64,000 nt of DNA from Vibrio maritimus (GTDB lineage: Bacteria > Pseudomonadota > Gammaproteobacteria > Enterobacterales > Vibrionaceae): contig NZ_CP090438.1 in the NCBI RefSeq assembly GCF_021441885.1, forward strand, positions 3,038,001 to 3,102,000, in the 5' to 3' direction. How positions within the stretch are numbered: position 1 is the first letter of the stretch; each line of letters starts with the position of its first letter. Of the stretch, positions 19,189 to 27,352 are shown one piece after another. The notes beneath the pieces were generated by a model. The model saw only the letters and a program-made list of their open reading frames with translations. It was not told where the DNA came from and ran no database searches. The position numbers and the translations under genes are program-made.

Positions 19189-19905
19189 ATGCACTTCGAA
19201 CCACCTTTAGAATCGGGGAAGTTAGTTCAGCGCTATAAACGCTTCCTCGCGGACATTACTTTACCTGATAACAAAGAAATCACGATTCACTGTGCCAATA
19301 CAGGCGCGATGACAGGCTGTGCGGAGCCTGACTCAACCGTCTGGTACTCCACTTCAGATAACCCCAAACGAAAATACCCCAACAGTTGGGAGCTTACCGA
19401 GACCAAAGCTGGGCACACCATTTGTGTGAATACCGCCCGCGCCAACACATTAGTTGTCGAAGCAATACAAAAAAACGTTGTAAAAGAGCTAATTGGTTAC
19501 CAAACTTTACGAACAGAGGTGAAATACGGTCAAGAAAGCAGCAGAGTCGATATTTTATTGCAAGATAGTGATCGCGCAGATTGCTACATCGAAGTAAAAA
19601 GTGTCACACTGCTGGATGAAGGCAATACGGGACAAGGGTATTTTCCAGATGCTAAGACCACTCGCGGTCAAAAGCACTTGAGAGAGCTCACAGAAATGGT
19701 TCAATCAGGACATCGAGCCGTATTATTTTTCGCTGTTTTGCATTCAGGGATTGAAAAAGTGTCGGCGGCACACCATATAGATGCGAAATATTCACAATTA
19801 CTTGAGCAAGCAAGACAAGCTGGGGTTGAAGTGATTTGTTACAAGGCGGCTTTTTCTGACAATGAAATGGCGCTGACATCGGCGTTGGATTTCATTCAAA
19901 AGTGA
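19189..19905 (+). CDS. sfsA: SfsA-family DNA-binding/nuclease-like protein
   Basis: Protein of 238 residues matching E. coli SfsA, originally linked to maltose-gene stimulation. The family has an OB-fold N-terminus and a nuclease-like C-terminal half with the conserved segment YIEVKSVTL followed by a Lys/His-rich stretch (RGQKHLREL). The start MHFEPPL at 19189 is preferred over an in-frame ATG at 19153, whose extra residues have no family match. The ribosome site is weak. Divergent from hrpB, upstream of dksA as in other Vibrio. Confidence 0.9.
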   Translation: MHFEPPLESGKLVQRYKRFLADITLPDNKEITIHCANTGAMTGCAEPDSTVWYSTSDNPKRKYPNSWELTETKAGHTICVNTARANTLVVEAIQKNVVKELIGYQTLRTEVKYGQESSRVDILLQDSDRADCYIEVKSVTLLDEGNTGQGYFPDAKTTRGQKHLRELTEMVQSGHRAVLFFAVLHSGIEKVSAAHHIDAKYSQLLEQARQAGVEVICYKAAFSDNEMALTSALDFIQK

Positions 19906-20030
19906 TGTCACTTCACATAGAGAAGAACTTTAACAAACTTCGTTTGCCACCAGCATTTGTTTTTGCTATAGATACCCGCCTTAAAATTAACTGTTCGCAC
20001 AGTTGACTAGGTGTAAGTAGGAGATGCTGC

Positions 20031-20477
20031 ATGCCAGAAACTAAGAAAAAAGCGCTAGGCATCCTAGCCATTGCAGGTGTTGATCCATACCAAGAAAAAG
20101 CTGGTGAAGAATACATGTCACAAGCTCAGTTGGATCACTTTACAAAAATTTTGAGCGCTTGGCGCAACCAACTTAGGGAAGAAGTTGATCGAACTGTGCA
20201 CCACATGCAAGACGAAGCAGCTAACTTTCCTGATCCAGTTGATAGAGCTTCTCAAGAAGAAGAATTCAGCTTAGAGCTACGCAACCGTGACCGTGAGCGT
20301 CGTTTGATCAAGAAGATTGAAAAGACGCTAAACAAGATTGAAGAAGACGATTTTGGTTTCTGTGAATCTTGTGGTATCGAAATCGGTATCCGTCGCTTAG
20401 AAGCCCGTCCTACTGCCGATTTATGTATCGACTGTAAGACACTTGCAGAAATCAAAGAAAGACAGATGCAAGGCTAA
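20031..20477 (+). CDS. dksA: RNA polymerase-binding transcription factor DksA
   Basis: Secondary-channel regulator of RNA polymerase that potentiates ppGpp in the stringent response; 148 residues. A coiled coil with the acidic tip in the region DEAANFPDPVDRASQEEE (about 65-82) is followed by a four-cysteine zinc finger, CESCGIEIG ... CIDC, near the C-terminus. This is the classical zinc form rather than the Cys-less paralogue. TAGGAG lies upstream of the ATG. It ends in a strong terminator before gluQ. Confidence 0.96.
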   Translation: MPETKKKALGILAIAGVDPYQEKAGEEYMSQAQLDHFTKILSAWRNQLREEVDRTVHHMQDEAANFPDPVDRASQEEEFSLELRNRDRERRLIKKIEKTLNKIEEDDFGFCESCGIEIGIRRLEARPTADLCIDCKTLAEIKERQMQG

Positions 20478-20487
20478 CAAGCGAGAA

Positions 20488-20512
20488 AAAGGGAGCAAAC
20501 GCTCCCTTTTTT
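20488..20512 (+). terminator. Terminator after dksA
   Basis: AAAGGGAGC/GCTCCCTTT with loop AAAC and a T-run, directly after the dksA stop codon. Confidence 0.85.
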
Positions 20513-20540
20513 GATCCACCCTTCACACACGAAAAGCACT

Positions 20541-21428
20541 ATGTATATTGGTCGATTCGCGCCCTCTCCTTCGGGTCCCCTACACTTTGGTTCCTTAATT
20601 GCCGCACTGGGTAGCTATTTTCAAGCTCGATCTCACAATGGTCGTTGGCTGGTCAGGATTGAAGATATCGATCCGCCGCGAGAAGTGGAAGGTGCAGCAG
20701 AGCTGATATTAAAAACACTGCAAGCCTATCATCTGAATTGGGATGGTGAGGTGCTATACCAAAGTCAGCGCTTGAATGCCTACCAAACACAAATCGATCA
20801 CTGGCTAGCCAGTGGACAAGCTTATTTGTGTGAGTGCACGAGAAAACAGATCAAAGCAGCGGGCGGCTTTTATCAAGGAACATGTCGTGATAAGCAGCTA
20901 ACCACTGCCGACGGTTGTGCCGTTCGTCTTACCATGGACTACCCAGTCTCGTCTTTTATCGATGAGAAGCATGGTCAGCTGGATATCCCAGAGCAGCTTG
21001 CTCAAGAAGATTTTATTATCAAACGTCGAGATGGCTTATTTGCGTACAATCTCGCAGTGGTATTAGATGACATCTACCAAGGGGTCACAGAGGTCGTTCG
21101 TGGCGCAGATCTTATTGAGCCAACAGGGCGTCAAATCAGCCTATACAAAACCCTAGGTGTGGAGCCTGTGACCTATCTTCATCTACCGCTCGCGATCGAT
21201 GACAACGGGAATAAGCTATCAAAACAGAACCACGCAACGGCTATCGATTTGGATAACCCCAAACCGACACTTCTCAATGCGATGCGCTTTCTTGGTTTCG
21301 ATGTGGAGACTGAAATAGCCACGAAAGAAATCGCCGATATCATCCAATGGGGTGTGGAAAATTGGCGACTATCTCAGCTTCCTAAGCAGCTCAAAATCAA
21401 ACCGCCATTCTCAAATGACGCTCTCTAG
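20541..21428 (+). CDS. gluQ: Glutamyl-Q tRNA(Asp) synthetase
   Basis: Truncated GluRS paralogue of 295 residues that attaches glutamate to queuosine at position 34 of tRNA-Asp. It keeps the class I catalytic core, with the HIGH-like HFGS in FAPSPSGPLHFGSL and a KMSKS-like KLSKQN, and it lacks the anticodon-binding domain. Zinc ligands appear in CECTRKQ and YQGTC. The start MYIGRFAP is taken at 20541; an upstream in-frame ATG at 20511 sits inside the dksA terminator and is rejected. dksA-gluQ adjacency is typical of gammaproteobacteria. Confidence 0.95.
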   Translation: MYIGRFAPSPSGPLHFGSLIAALGSYFQARSHNGRWLVRIEDIDPPREVEGAAELILKTLQAYHLNWDGEVLYQSQRLNAYQTQIDHWLASGQAYLCECTRKQIKAAGGFYQGTCRDKQLTTADGCAVRLTMDYPVSSFIDEKHGQLDIPEQLAQEDFIIKRRDGLFAYNLAVVLDDIYQGVTEVVRGADLIEPTGRQISLYKTLGVEPVTYLHLPLAIDDNGNKLSKQNHATAIDLDNPKPTLLNAMRFLGFDVETEIATKEIADIIQWGVENWRLSQLPKQLKIKPPFSNDAL

Positions 21429-21515
21429 GCTAGAATAAGCGGCAAATTTCATGCGTCAGGCACGAAATGGGGTTAAAAAGCACTCTATTTCGCGAACCTT
21501 AATTGCGTTAATACT

Positions 21516-22871
21516 ATGAATAAAAAAGAAAATTCTCAAAAAGCTCATCATGTATATAGTGACATCTCATTACACGTCCATACACGTGATGAGCACAACA
21601 TCTCGCGCAAGCAGATCAGCGATAATGCGTTAAAAGTCCTATACCGCTTAAACGGTGCAGGCTATGACGCATATTTAGTTGGCGGTGGCGTGCGCGATCT
21701 GCTGCTTGGAGAACAACCTAAAGATTTCGATATAGCCACTAACGCGACGCCAGAGCAAATTAAAAAACTGTTCAGAAACTGTCGACTGATTGGTCGCCGT
21801 TTTCGACTCGCTCACATCATGTTTGGGCGTGATATTATCGAGGTTGCGACCTTCCGAGGTCACCACCAAGAGCAGGAAAAGAACGTTTCTCAGCAGAGCA
21901 AAGAAGGCATGCTGCTGCGGGACAATGTCTATGGCAGCATTGATGAAGACGCAGAACGTCGTGACTTCACCATCAACGCTATGTACTACAACATCGGTGA
22001 CTACTCGATCCACGATTACGCAGGTGGTGTCGAAGACCTCAATGACCGACTTATTCGCCTCATTGGCGACCCAGATGTGCGCTACCGCGAAGACCCAGTC
22101 CGTATGCTTCGTGCGATTCGTTTCGCCGCTAAGCTGGATTTCGACATTGAAGAAGATACCGCAGCGCCAATCGAAGATTTGGCGCCGCTGTTGCGCGATA
22201 TTCCTTCTGCGCGCTTGTACGAAGAAGCACTTAAACTGCTGCAATCAGGTTATGGTCTAGAGACCTACCACTTAATGCGCGAGTACAACCTGTTCCAGCA
22301 GTTGTTCCCTCTTATCGCTCCTCACTTCACAGAAGACTACTCGTCACAAACCGAGCAAGTTCTTGATCTCGTGTTGGATGCAACGGACGAGCGTATCGAA
22401 GAAGGCAAACGCGTTAATCCAGCCTTCATGTTTGCCGCCATGCTGTGGTATCCAATGATGGAAAGCGCCAAAGAGCTGATGTCGCGCGGCCTATCAGAGT
22501 ACGACGCAATGATGGAAGCGAGTAATATCATACTGGACGAGCAGGTGAAATCGACTGCCATTCCACGTCGCCACACCGCAACTATTCGCGAAATCTGGCA
22601 GCTACAGCTGCGCCTTCCGCGTCGCTCAGGCAAACGCGCTTACCGCTTGATGGAGCTAAACAAGTTCCGTGCTGGCTTCGATTTCCTTGAAATGCGCGGC
22701 GAAATTGAAGGCGGTGAAGTGGCACTGCTGGCGAAATGGTGGGGCACATTCCAATCTGCGGGACGTAATATGCGTCAAGCGATGGTGAATGATATCGGTG
22801 GCTCTAGCTCACGCTCCGGTTCGCGTCGCAGACGCACGCCAAAGGCGAAAAACGCCAAGAGTGCTGAATAA
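21516..22871 (+). CDS. pcnB: Poly(A) polymerase I
   Basis: Adds 3' poly(A) tails that mark RNAs for decay; 451 residues. The nucleotidyltransferase signature LVGGGVRDLLLG...KDFDIATNA is at about residues 53-80, followed by the RNA-binding head and a basic C-terminal tail (SRSGSRRRRTPKAK). The ATG at 21516 has no visible Shine-Dalgarno sequence. E. coli pcnB is likewise weakly initiated (AUU start), and low expression may be intentional. Its TAA shares one base with the folK ATG. Confidence 0.95.
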   Translation: MNKKENSQKAHHVYSDISLHVHTRDEHNISRKQISDNALKVLYRLNGAGYDAYLVGGGVRDLLLGEQPKDFDIATNATPEQIKKLFRNCRLIGRRFRLAHIMFGRDIIEVATFRGHHQEQEKNVSQQSKEGMLLRDNVYGSIDEDAERRDFTINAMYYNIGDYSIHDYAGGVEDLNDRLIRLIGDPDVRYREDPVRMLRAIRFAAKLDFDIEEDTAAPIEDLAPLLRDIPSARLYEEALKLLQSGYGLETYHLMREYNLFQQLFPLIAPHFTEDYSSQTEQVLDLVLDATDERIEEGKRVNPAFMFAAMLWYPMMESAKELMSRGLSEYDAMMEASNIILDEQVKSTAIPRRHTATIREIWQLQLRLPRRSGKRAYRLMELNKFRAGFDFLEMRGEIEGGEVALLAKWWGTFQSAGRNMRQAMVNDIGGSSSRSGSRRRRTPKAKNAKSAE

Positions 22872-23356
22872 TGACCATCTGCTATATTGCTATCGGCAGT
22901 AACCTGTCCGACCCGGTTTCACAAGCCAAAGTGGCGATTGAGGCACTAAAAACACTTCCTAAGAGCGAGCTTCTGGCTTGCTCTTCACTTTACAGCAGCA
23001 CTCCGATGGGGCCGCAAGACCAGCCTGATTACATCAATGCTGTTGCAAAGATTTCAACCGAATTAACGCCACTGGAACTGCTTGATTGCACCCAAACAAT
23101 CGAACTGGAACAGGGGCGTGTCCGTAAAGATGAGAGGTGGGGCCCAAGAACCCTAGATCTCGACATCATTCTTTATGGCAATGAGGTGATCGATTCCGAG
23201 CGCTTAACCGTTCCTCATTACGGGATGAAACAACGCGAGTTTGTTCTCTATCCGCTTATGGAAATCGCACCAAATTTACAACTCCCTGATGGGACTGAGC
23301 TCACTACCCTCATCGATAGTGTTGACCGTAATGGACTCAGAGTTTGGCAATCCTAG
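22871..23356 (+). CDS. folK: 2-amino-4-hydroxy-6-hydroxymethyldihydropteridine pyrophosphokinase
   Basis: HPPK of folate synthesis, transferring pyrophosphate from ATP to the pterin; 161 residues. Visible signatures are IAIGSNL at the N-terminus and the family motif WGPRTLDLDIILYG (about residues 91-104), with its Asp pair for magnesium. It starts within the pcnB stop codon (TAATG) and continues into panB 24 bases later, so it is the second gene of a pcnB-folK-panB-panC run. Confidence 0.95.
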   Translation: MTICYIAIGSNLSDPVSQAKVAIEALKTLPKSELLACSSLYSSTPMGPQDQPDYINAVAKISTELTPLELLDCTQTIELEQGRVRKDERWGPRTLDLDIILYGNEVIDSERLTVPHYGMKQREFVLYPLMEIAPNLQLPDGTELTTLIDSVDRNGLRVWQS

Positions 23357-23380
23357 CCAATCCCCTAATAAGGATTAAAA

Positions 23381-24175
23381 ATGAAAAAAATCAACATTAA
23401 CGACCTCGTTAAGTGGAAAAGCGAAGGTCGCAAATTTGCAACTTCAACGGCATACGATGCCAGTTTTGCAGCTTTGTTTGAAAGCCAAGAAATGCCTGTA
23501 ATTTTGGTCGGCGATTCACTCGGCATGGTACTGCAAGGTCACAACGATACCTTGCCTGTTACTGTCGATGATATCGCTTACCACACGCGCGCTGTGCGCG
23601 CAGGCAGCCCGAATTGCCTATTGATGGCTGACATGCCATTCATGAGCTATGCGACACCACAGCAAGCGTGTGAAAGCGCTGCAGCGCTGATGCGTGCAGG
23701 TGCAAACATGGTGAAGCTAGAGGGTGGTGACTGGCTAGTTGATACAGTAAGAATGTTAACTGAGCGCGCAGTACCCGTCTGTGCTCACCTGGGTCTTACG
23801 CCTCAAAGCGTCAATATCTTCGGTGGCTATAAGGTGCAAGGTCGCGATCAGAAAAATGCGGATAAGATGGTTCGTGACGCACTCGCTCTACAAGAAGCAG
23901 GCGCACAAATTATCCTTCTTGAATGCGTACCTGCCGAGCTAGCAGCGCGCATCACTGAAGTACTAGACGTTCCAGTCATCGGTATTGGTGCTGGTAATGG
24001 TACCGATGGTCAAATCCTTGTGATGCACGACATGTTTGGCATTTCGGCTAATTACATGCCTAAATTCTCAAAGAACTTTTTGGCAGAAACAGGCGATATG
24101 CGCAGCGCCGTTGCTAAATATATCGCGGATGTGGAGAGCGGTGCTTTCCCAGACGACGCTCATACGATTGCCTAG
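23381..24175 (+). CDS. panB: Ketopantoate hydroxymethyltransferase
   Basis: First step of pantothenate synthesis: it transfers a hydroxymethyl group from methylene-THF to alpha-ketoisovalerate. The protein has 264 residues and the expected motifs VGDSLGMVLQGH (metal-binding Asp), MADMPFMSY and VKLEGGDW. TAAGGATT lies before the ATG. It is followed by panC after only eight bases, so the two are probably translated from one message. Confidence 0.96.
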   Translation: MKKININDLVKWKSEGRKFATSTAYDASFAALFESQEMPVILVGDSLGMVLQGHNDTLPVTVDDIAYHTRAVRAGSPNCLLMADMPFMSYATPQQACESAAALMRAGANMVKLEGGDWLVDTVRMLTERAVPVCAHLGLTPQSVNIFGGYKVQGRDQKNADKMVRDALALQEAGAQIILLECVPAELAARITEVLDVPVIGIGAGNGTDGQILVMHDMFGISANYMPKFSKNFLAETGDMRSAVAKYIADVESGAFPDDAHTIA

Positions 24176-24183
24176 GGGGAATC

Positions 24184-25077
24184 ATGCAAACTTTCGCTGA
24201 TATTGCTGATCTTAGAGAGCAGATTGCTCAGCTAAAACGTGAACAACGCCGTATCGCGTTTGTTCCGACCATGGGTAACCTTCATGAAGGTCACCTAACG
24301 CTGATGCGCAAAGCTCGAGAGAGCGCAGATGTGGTTGTGGCGAGTATTTTTGTTAACCCAATGCAGTTTGAACGCGCAGATGACCTCAACAACTATCCGC
24401 GCACGCTGGACGATGACCTGAGTAAGCTGACCGCTGAAGGGGTTGACTTGGTATTCACGCCAACACCAGAAATCATGTACCCGAACGGTCTTGATAAGCA
24501 AACCTTCGTTGAGGTACCTGGCATTTCGCACATGCTTGAAGGAGCATCTCGCCCAGGGCACTTTAGAGGCGTTGCGACTATCGTCACTAAGCTGTTCAAC
24601 ATTGTGCAGCCAGATGTTGCGTGTTTTGGTGAAAAAGACTACCAGCAGCTCGCGCTGATTCGTCAGATGGTGAACGACCTCGCTATGAATATCGAGATCA
24701 TTGGCGTACCGACGGTACGCGAAATGGATGGTCTTGCTATGAGCTCTCGCAATGGCTATCTCACAATGGATGAGCGTCAACGTGCACCCGTGCTTGCGAA
24801 AACCATGCGTTGGATGAACAGTGCCATTCGTGGTGGTCGTGACGACTATGCATCCATCATCGAAGATGCCAGTGACCAGCTTCGCGCCGCGGGTTTGCAA
24901 CCCGATGAGATCTTCATCCGTGATGCTCACACCCTTCAGGCTATCAGCGACAGTTCTACCCACGCGGTCATTTTGATGTCTGCTTTCTTGGGTAAAGCGC
25001 GCCTTATTGACAATCAAGTACTCGAACTGGCTCAAACGCAGGTTGAAGCAGAGACGGGTAGCGAAGAGAATCAATAA
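24184..25077 (+). CDS. panC: Pantothenate synthetase
   Basis: ATP-dependent condensation of pantoate and beta-alanine; 297 residues. Class I-like motifs are clear: PTMGNLHEGHLTLM (HxGH) and a KMSKS-equivalent MSSRNGYL; FVNPMQFE and FGEKDYQQ are also conserved. GGGGGA ends just before the ATG. Last gene of the operon. panD is not here, as in other Vibrio where it is unlinked. Confidence 0.96.
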   Translation: MQTFADIADLREQIAQLKREQRRIAFVPTMGNLHEGHLTLMRKARESADVVVASIFVNPMQFERADDLNNYPRTLDDDLSKLTAEGVDLVFTPTPEIMYPNGLDKQTFVEVPGISHMLEGASRPGHFRGVATIVTKLFNIVQPDVACFGEKDYQQLALIRQMVNDLAMNIEIIGVPTVREMDGLAMSSRNGYLTMDERQRAPVLAKTMRWMNSAIRGGRDDYASIIEDASDQLRAAGLQPDEIFIRDAHTLQAISDSSTHAVILMSAFLGKARLIDNQVLELAQTQVEAETGSEENQ

Positions 25078-25091
25078 ACACTCAGCTTAAA

Positions 25092-25126
25092 AAAAGCGGC
25101 TCACTAACACCAAGTGAGCCGCTTTT
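25092..25126. terminator. Bidirectional terminator between panC and the chemoreceptor gene
   Basis: A 14-base-pair stem, AAAGCGGCTCACT pairing with AGTGAGCCGCTTT, plus flanking A/T. It lies between convergent genes. Confidence 0.88.
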
Positions 25127-25158
25127 CTTTTGAGCTGTTTAGAACAATCTAACGCCGC

Positions 25159-26415
25159 TTAAACGTTGAAAGATTGGATCTTGTTATCGAGCTCAGCCGC
25201 GTTGTTTTGCATCATCTCAGACGTTTCCAGTAGCTCAGTAACCACCACAACCGATGCCTCTACCAACTCACGTACATTAGTTAGGTTTTGGTTCATCTCT
25301 TCAGCAACACTGCTTTGCTGCCCCGCTGCAGTCGCGATTTGGAAATTCATATCATTAATCTGGTTAACCTGGCTTACGATGCCATCAAGCTCTGTGCCCG
25401 CGTTAGTCACAAGCTCTACACCATCCGCCGCTTCAACCACACTCTTCTCCATCAGCTCTACCGCTGAATTGGCGCTCGATTGTAGCTGAGAGATCATCTC
25501 TTGGATTTCGACTGTCGCTTGCTGGGTACGCTGTGCAAGGTTACGTACCTCATCCGCTACCACAGCAAAACCACGTCCAGCTTCACCCGCTCGAGCGGCC
25601 TCAATCGCTGCATTCAGTGCAAGTAAGTTAGTCTGCTCAGAAATGCCTTGAATGGTGCCAACCACGCTACCAATCGATTCAACGCGCTCTTCTACCTGGT
25701 TTACCGCCGCGGCAGAAGCTGAGATGTCGTTCGATAGCTCGCTCATCTTAGTTACAGTGCCCTGCACAAAGCGCTGACCCGTCTCTGCTTGGCCCGAAGC
25801 CTGCTCGGTTAGTTGTGAGGCGTTATTCGCGTGGTCTGCAACGGTTTGAACCGTCGAGCTCATTTCGCTCATTGCAGTAGCCAGTTGGTCGATCTCTTGG
25901 AACTCTTCTTGAGATGACTCTTTGGTCTCAGACATGCTCAGTGTCATTACTTCAGTGAGTGTCGCCAGCTCTTGAGAGGTAGCTACTTGAGTTTTGATGA
26001 TGTCTTGAAGCTGTGCACGCGTTCGTTCTAACTCACGAGCCACATCGCCGTACTCATCTTTACAGTCCATAATAATCGGAACAGTGAGATCTTTATCTGC
26101 CATTCGCTTGATGGCGTCACTTAGGTAGTTAGTCTGCTTAAGCATGGTTTTTGCTGCAAACATCAGCAGTGCCACAAACAGAACAATCATCAAGGCAGTT
26201 TGCCATACGACCTGAACCAGATAAGCTTCGTAGTGCTGCTGGGCAATCGCTTCGTTCTGGGTTGCGGCAAGAAGAGAGTCGTAAAATGTGCTTGCATCCC
26301 ACAACTGCTTACCAACAAGCAGTACGGTACTAAAAATCATCAACATCAACATCTTAGGAACTAAGCGAACATCGGTGATGAGTCGCTCCCAAGGTTTAAA
26401 TGCCAGTGTGGTCAT
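25159..26415 (-). CDS. Methyl-accepting chemotaxis protein with minimal periplasmic loop
   Basis: Chemoreceptor of 418 residues. Two TM helices (about 19-38 and 72-92) enclose only some 33 residues, too few for a ligand-binding domain. A HAMP-like linker (about 93-145) and a full MCP signalling hairpin follow, with the tip EQTNLLALNAAIEAARAGE. The C-terminus, KIQSFNV, carries no CheR-tethering pentapeptide. It probably senses membrane or energy state or works through partner proteins. A lone gene: no che genes are nearby. Confidence 0.9.
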   Translation of the reverse strand: MTTLAFKPWERLITDVRLVPKMLMLMIFSTVLLVGKQLWDASTFYDSLLAATQNEAIAQQHYEAYLVQVVWQTALMIVLFVALLMFAAKTMLKQTNYLSDAIKRMADKDLTVPIIMDCKDEYGDVARELERTRAQLQDIIKTQVATSQELATLTEVMTLSMSETKESSQEEFQEIDQLATAMSEMSSTVQTVADHANNASQLTEQASGQAETGQRFVQGTVTKMSELSNDISASAAAVNQVEERVESIGSVVGTIQGISEQTNLLALNAAIEAARAGEAGRGFAVVADEVRNLAQRTQQATVEIQEMISQLQSSANSAVELMEKSVVEAADGVELVTNAGTELDGIVSQVNQINDMNFQIATAAGQQSSVAEEMNQNLTNVRELVEASVVVVTELLETSEMMQNNAAELDNKIQSFNV

Positions 26416-26549
26416 TATCCGTTCTCCATTAATTATTATATAGTTAGGGAATCTTTCTCTAACTGAATGCCATTTTCACTTGCCTGCATGCCAAAAGCCG
26501 TAGGGGGGAATGTGAATCATGAGACCAAGTTATTTATTTCGAGCCTCGT

Positions 26550-27320
26550 ATGAAAGCAAATGATACCAAAACTGAAACTAAGCCTCTGAGCTTATTGTCA
26601 CTGTTCCTCTCTTTTATGGCGCTATTTGTGATCTCAGCCTTATTGTTTGCTCCCATCAACGAGGATGAGCGTACTGTTCTTATCGGCCTCGACTTTATAA
26701 TCTGTAGCTTATTTATTCTGCAACTTGTTGTGGATCTGATCCGCTCCACAGATCGAGTGCAATTTTTGAAAACCCACTGGATCGACTTCCTAGCCAGCCT
26801 GCCGATGATCGAGCCACTAAGATATGCCCGCGTCTTTCATATTTTTCGTGTGGTACTAGTGATTCGCTCTGGTGAGGCCTTATTAAGACAACTCGCTCGT
26901 AATAAACATGAAACGACGATCGCATCGATCCTTTTGCTACTCGTGCTGCTCATTACCGTTGGGGCTGGGCTGATTATGTGGGCTGAGAGCGGCGATCCCG
27001 ATGCCAACATTCAACATATTGGCGACGCCGTTTGGTGGGCTTTTGTCACGGTATCAACGGTCGGTTATGGCGACCACTACCCGGTTACAATCGTAGGTAA
27101 GTTCTTGGCAGGTATCATTATTATCTGTGGTGTGGGTATGTTTGGTATGACGTCGGGCTTGATTACCTCACTGCTCTCTTCACCCAGTTCTATGGATGAG
27201 AGACGCTCCAAACACAAAGAGGTCATGCTACAGAAGGTGCTTAACCAACAAGAAGTGATTTTGCATAAGCTTGAGAAGATGGAGCAAAAAATCGAATCAC
27301 TCGAGCAAGATAAAAAATAG
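26550..27320 (+). CDS. Voltage-gated-type potassium channel
   Basis: Inner-membrane ion channel of 256 residues. Helices resemble S1-S4 of Kv channels, with an Arg-spaced S4 (RYARVFHIFRVVLVIR, about 91-106), then S5, a pore loop with the selectivity filter TVGYGD (170-175), S6, and a C-terminal coiled coil (about 205-250) likely to tetramerise. There is no RCK/TrkA-N domain. A lone gene divergent from the chemoreceptor gene. Confidence 0.9.
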   Translation: MKANDTKTETKPLSLLSLFLSFMALFVISALLFAPINEDERTVLIGLDFIICSLFILQLVVDLIRSTDRVQFLKTHWIDFLASLPMIEPLRYARVFHIFRVVLVIRSGEALLRQLARNKHETTIASILLLLVLLITVGAGLIMWAESGDPDANIQHIGDAVWWAFVTVSTVGYGDHYPVTIVGKFLAGIIIICGVGMFGMTSGLITSLLSSPSSMDERRSKHKEVMLQKVLNQQEVILHKLEKMEQKIESLEQDKK

Positions 27321-27340
27321 GGAGGCGTATTGCCTCCCTA
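27318..27340 (-). terminator. Terminator between K+ channel gene and ygiF-like gene
   Basis: TAGGGAGGC/GCCTCCCTA with a five-base loop. The T-run exists only on the minus strand, so it is mainly the ygiF-side terminator. Confidence 0.8.
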
Positions 27341-27352
27341 CTCTCAACCGAA

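Noticed and set aside
21675..22244. Minus-strand frame of 189 codons antisense to pcnB
   Set aside because: It lies entirely inside the catalytic part of pcnB and its composition is that of a shadow frame.
24295..25074. Long minus-strand frame of 259 codons antisense to panC
   Set aside because: panC is certain by motif and length; the antisense frame has no ribosome site or recognisable domain.
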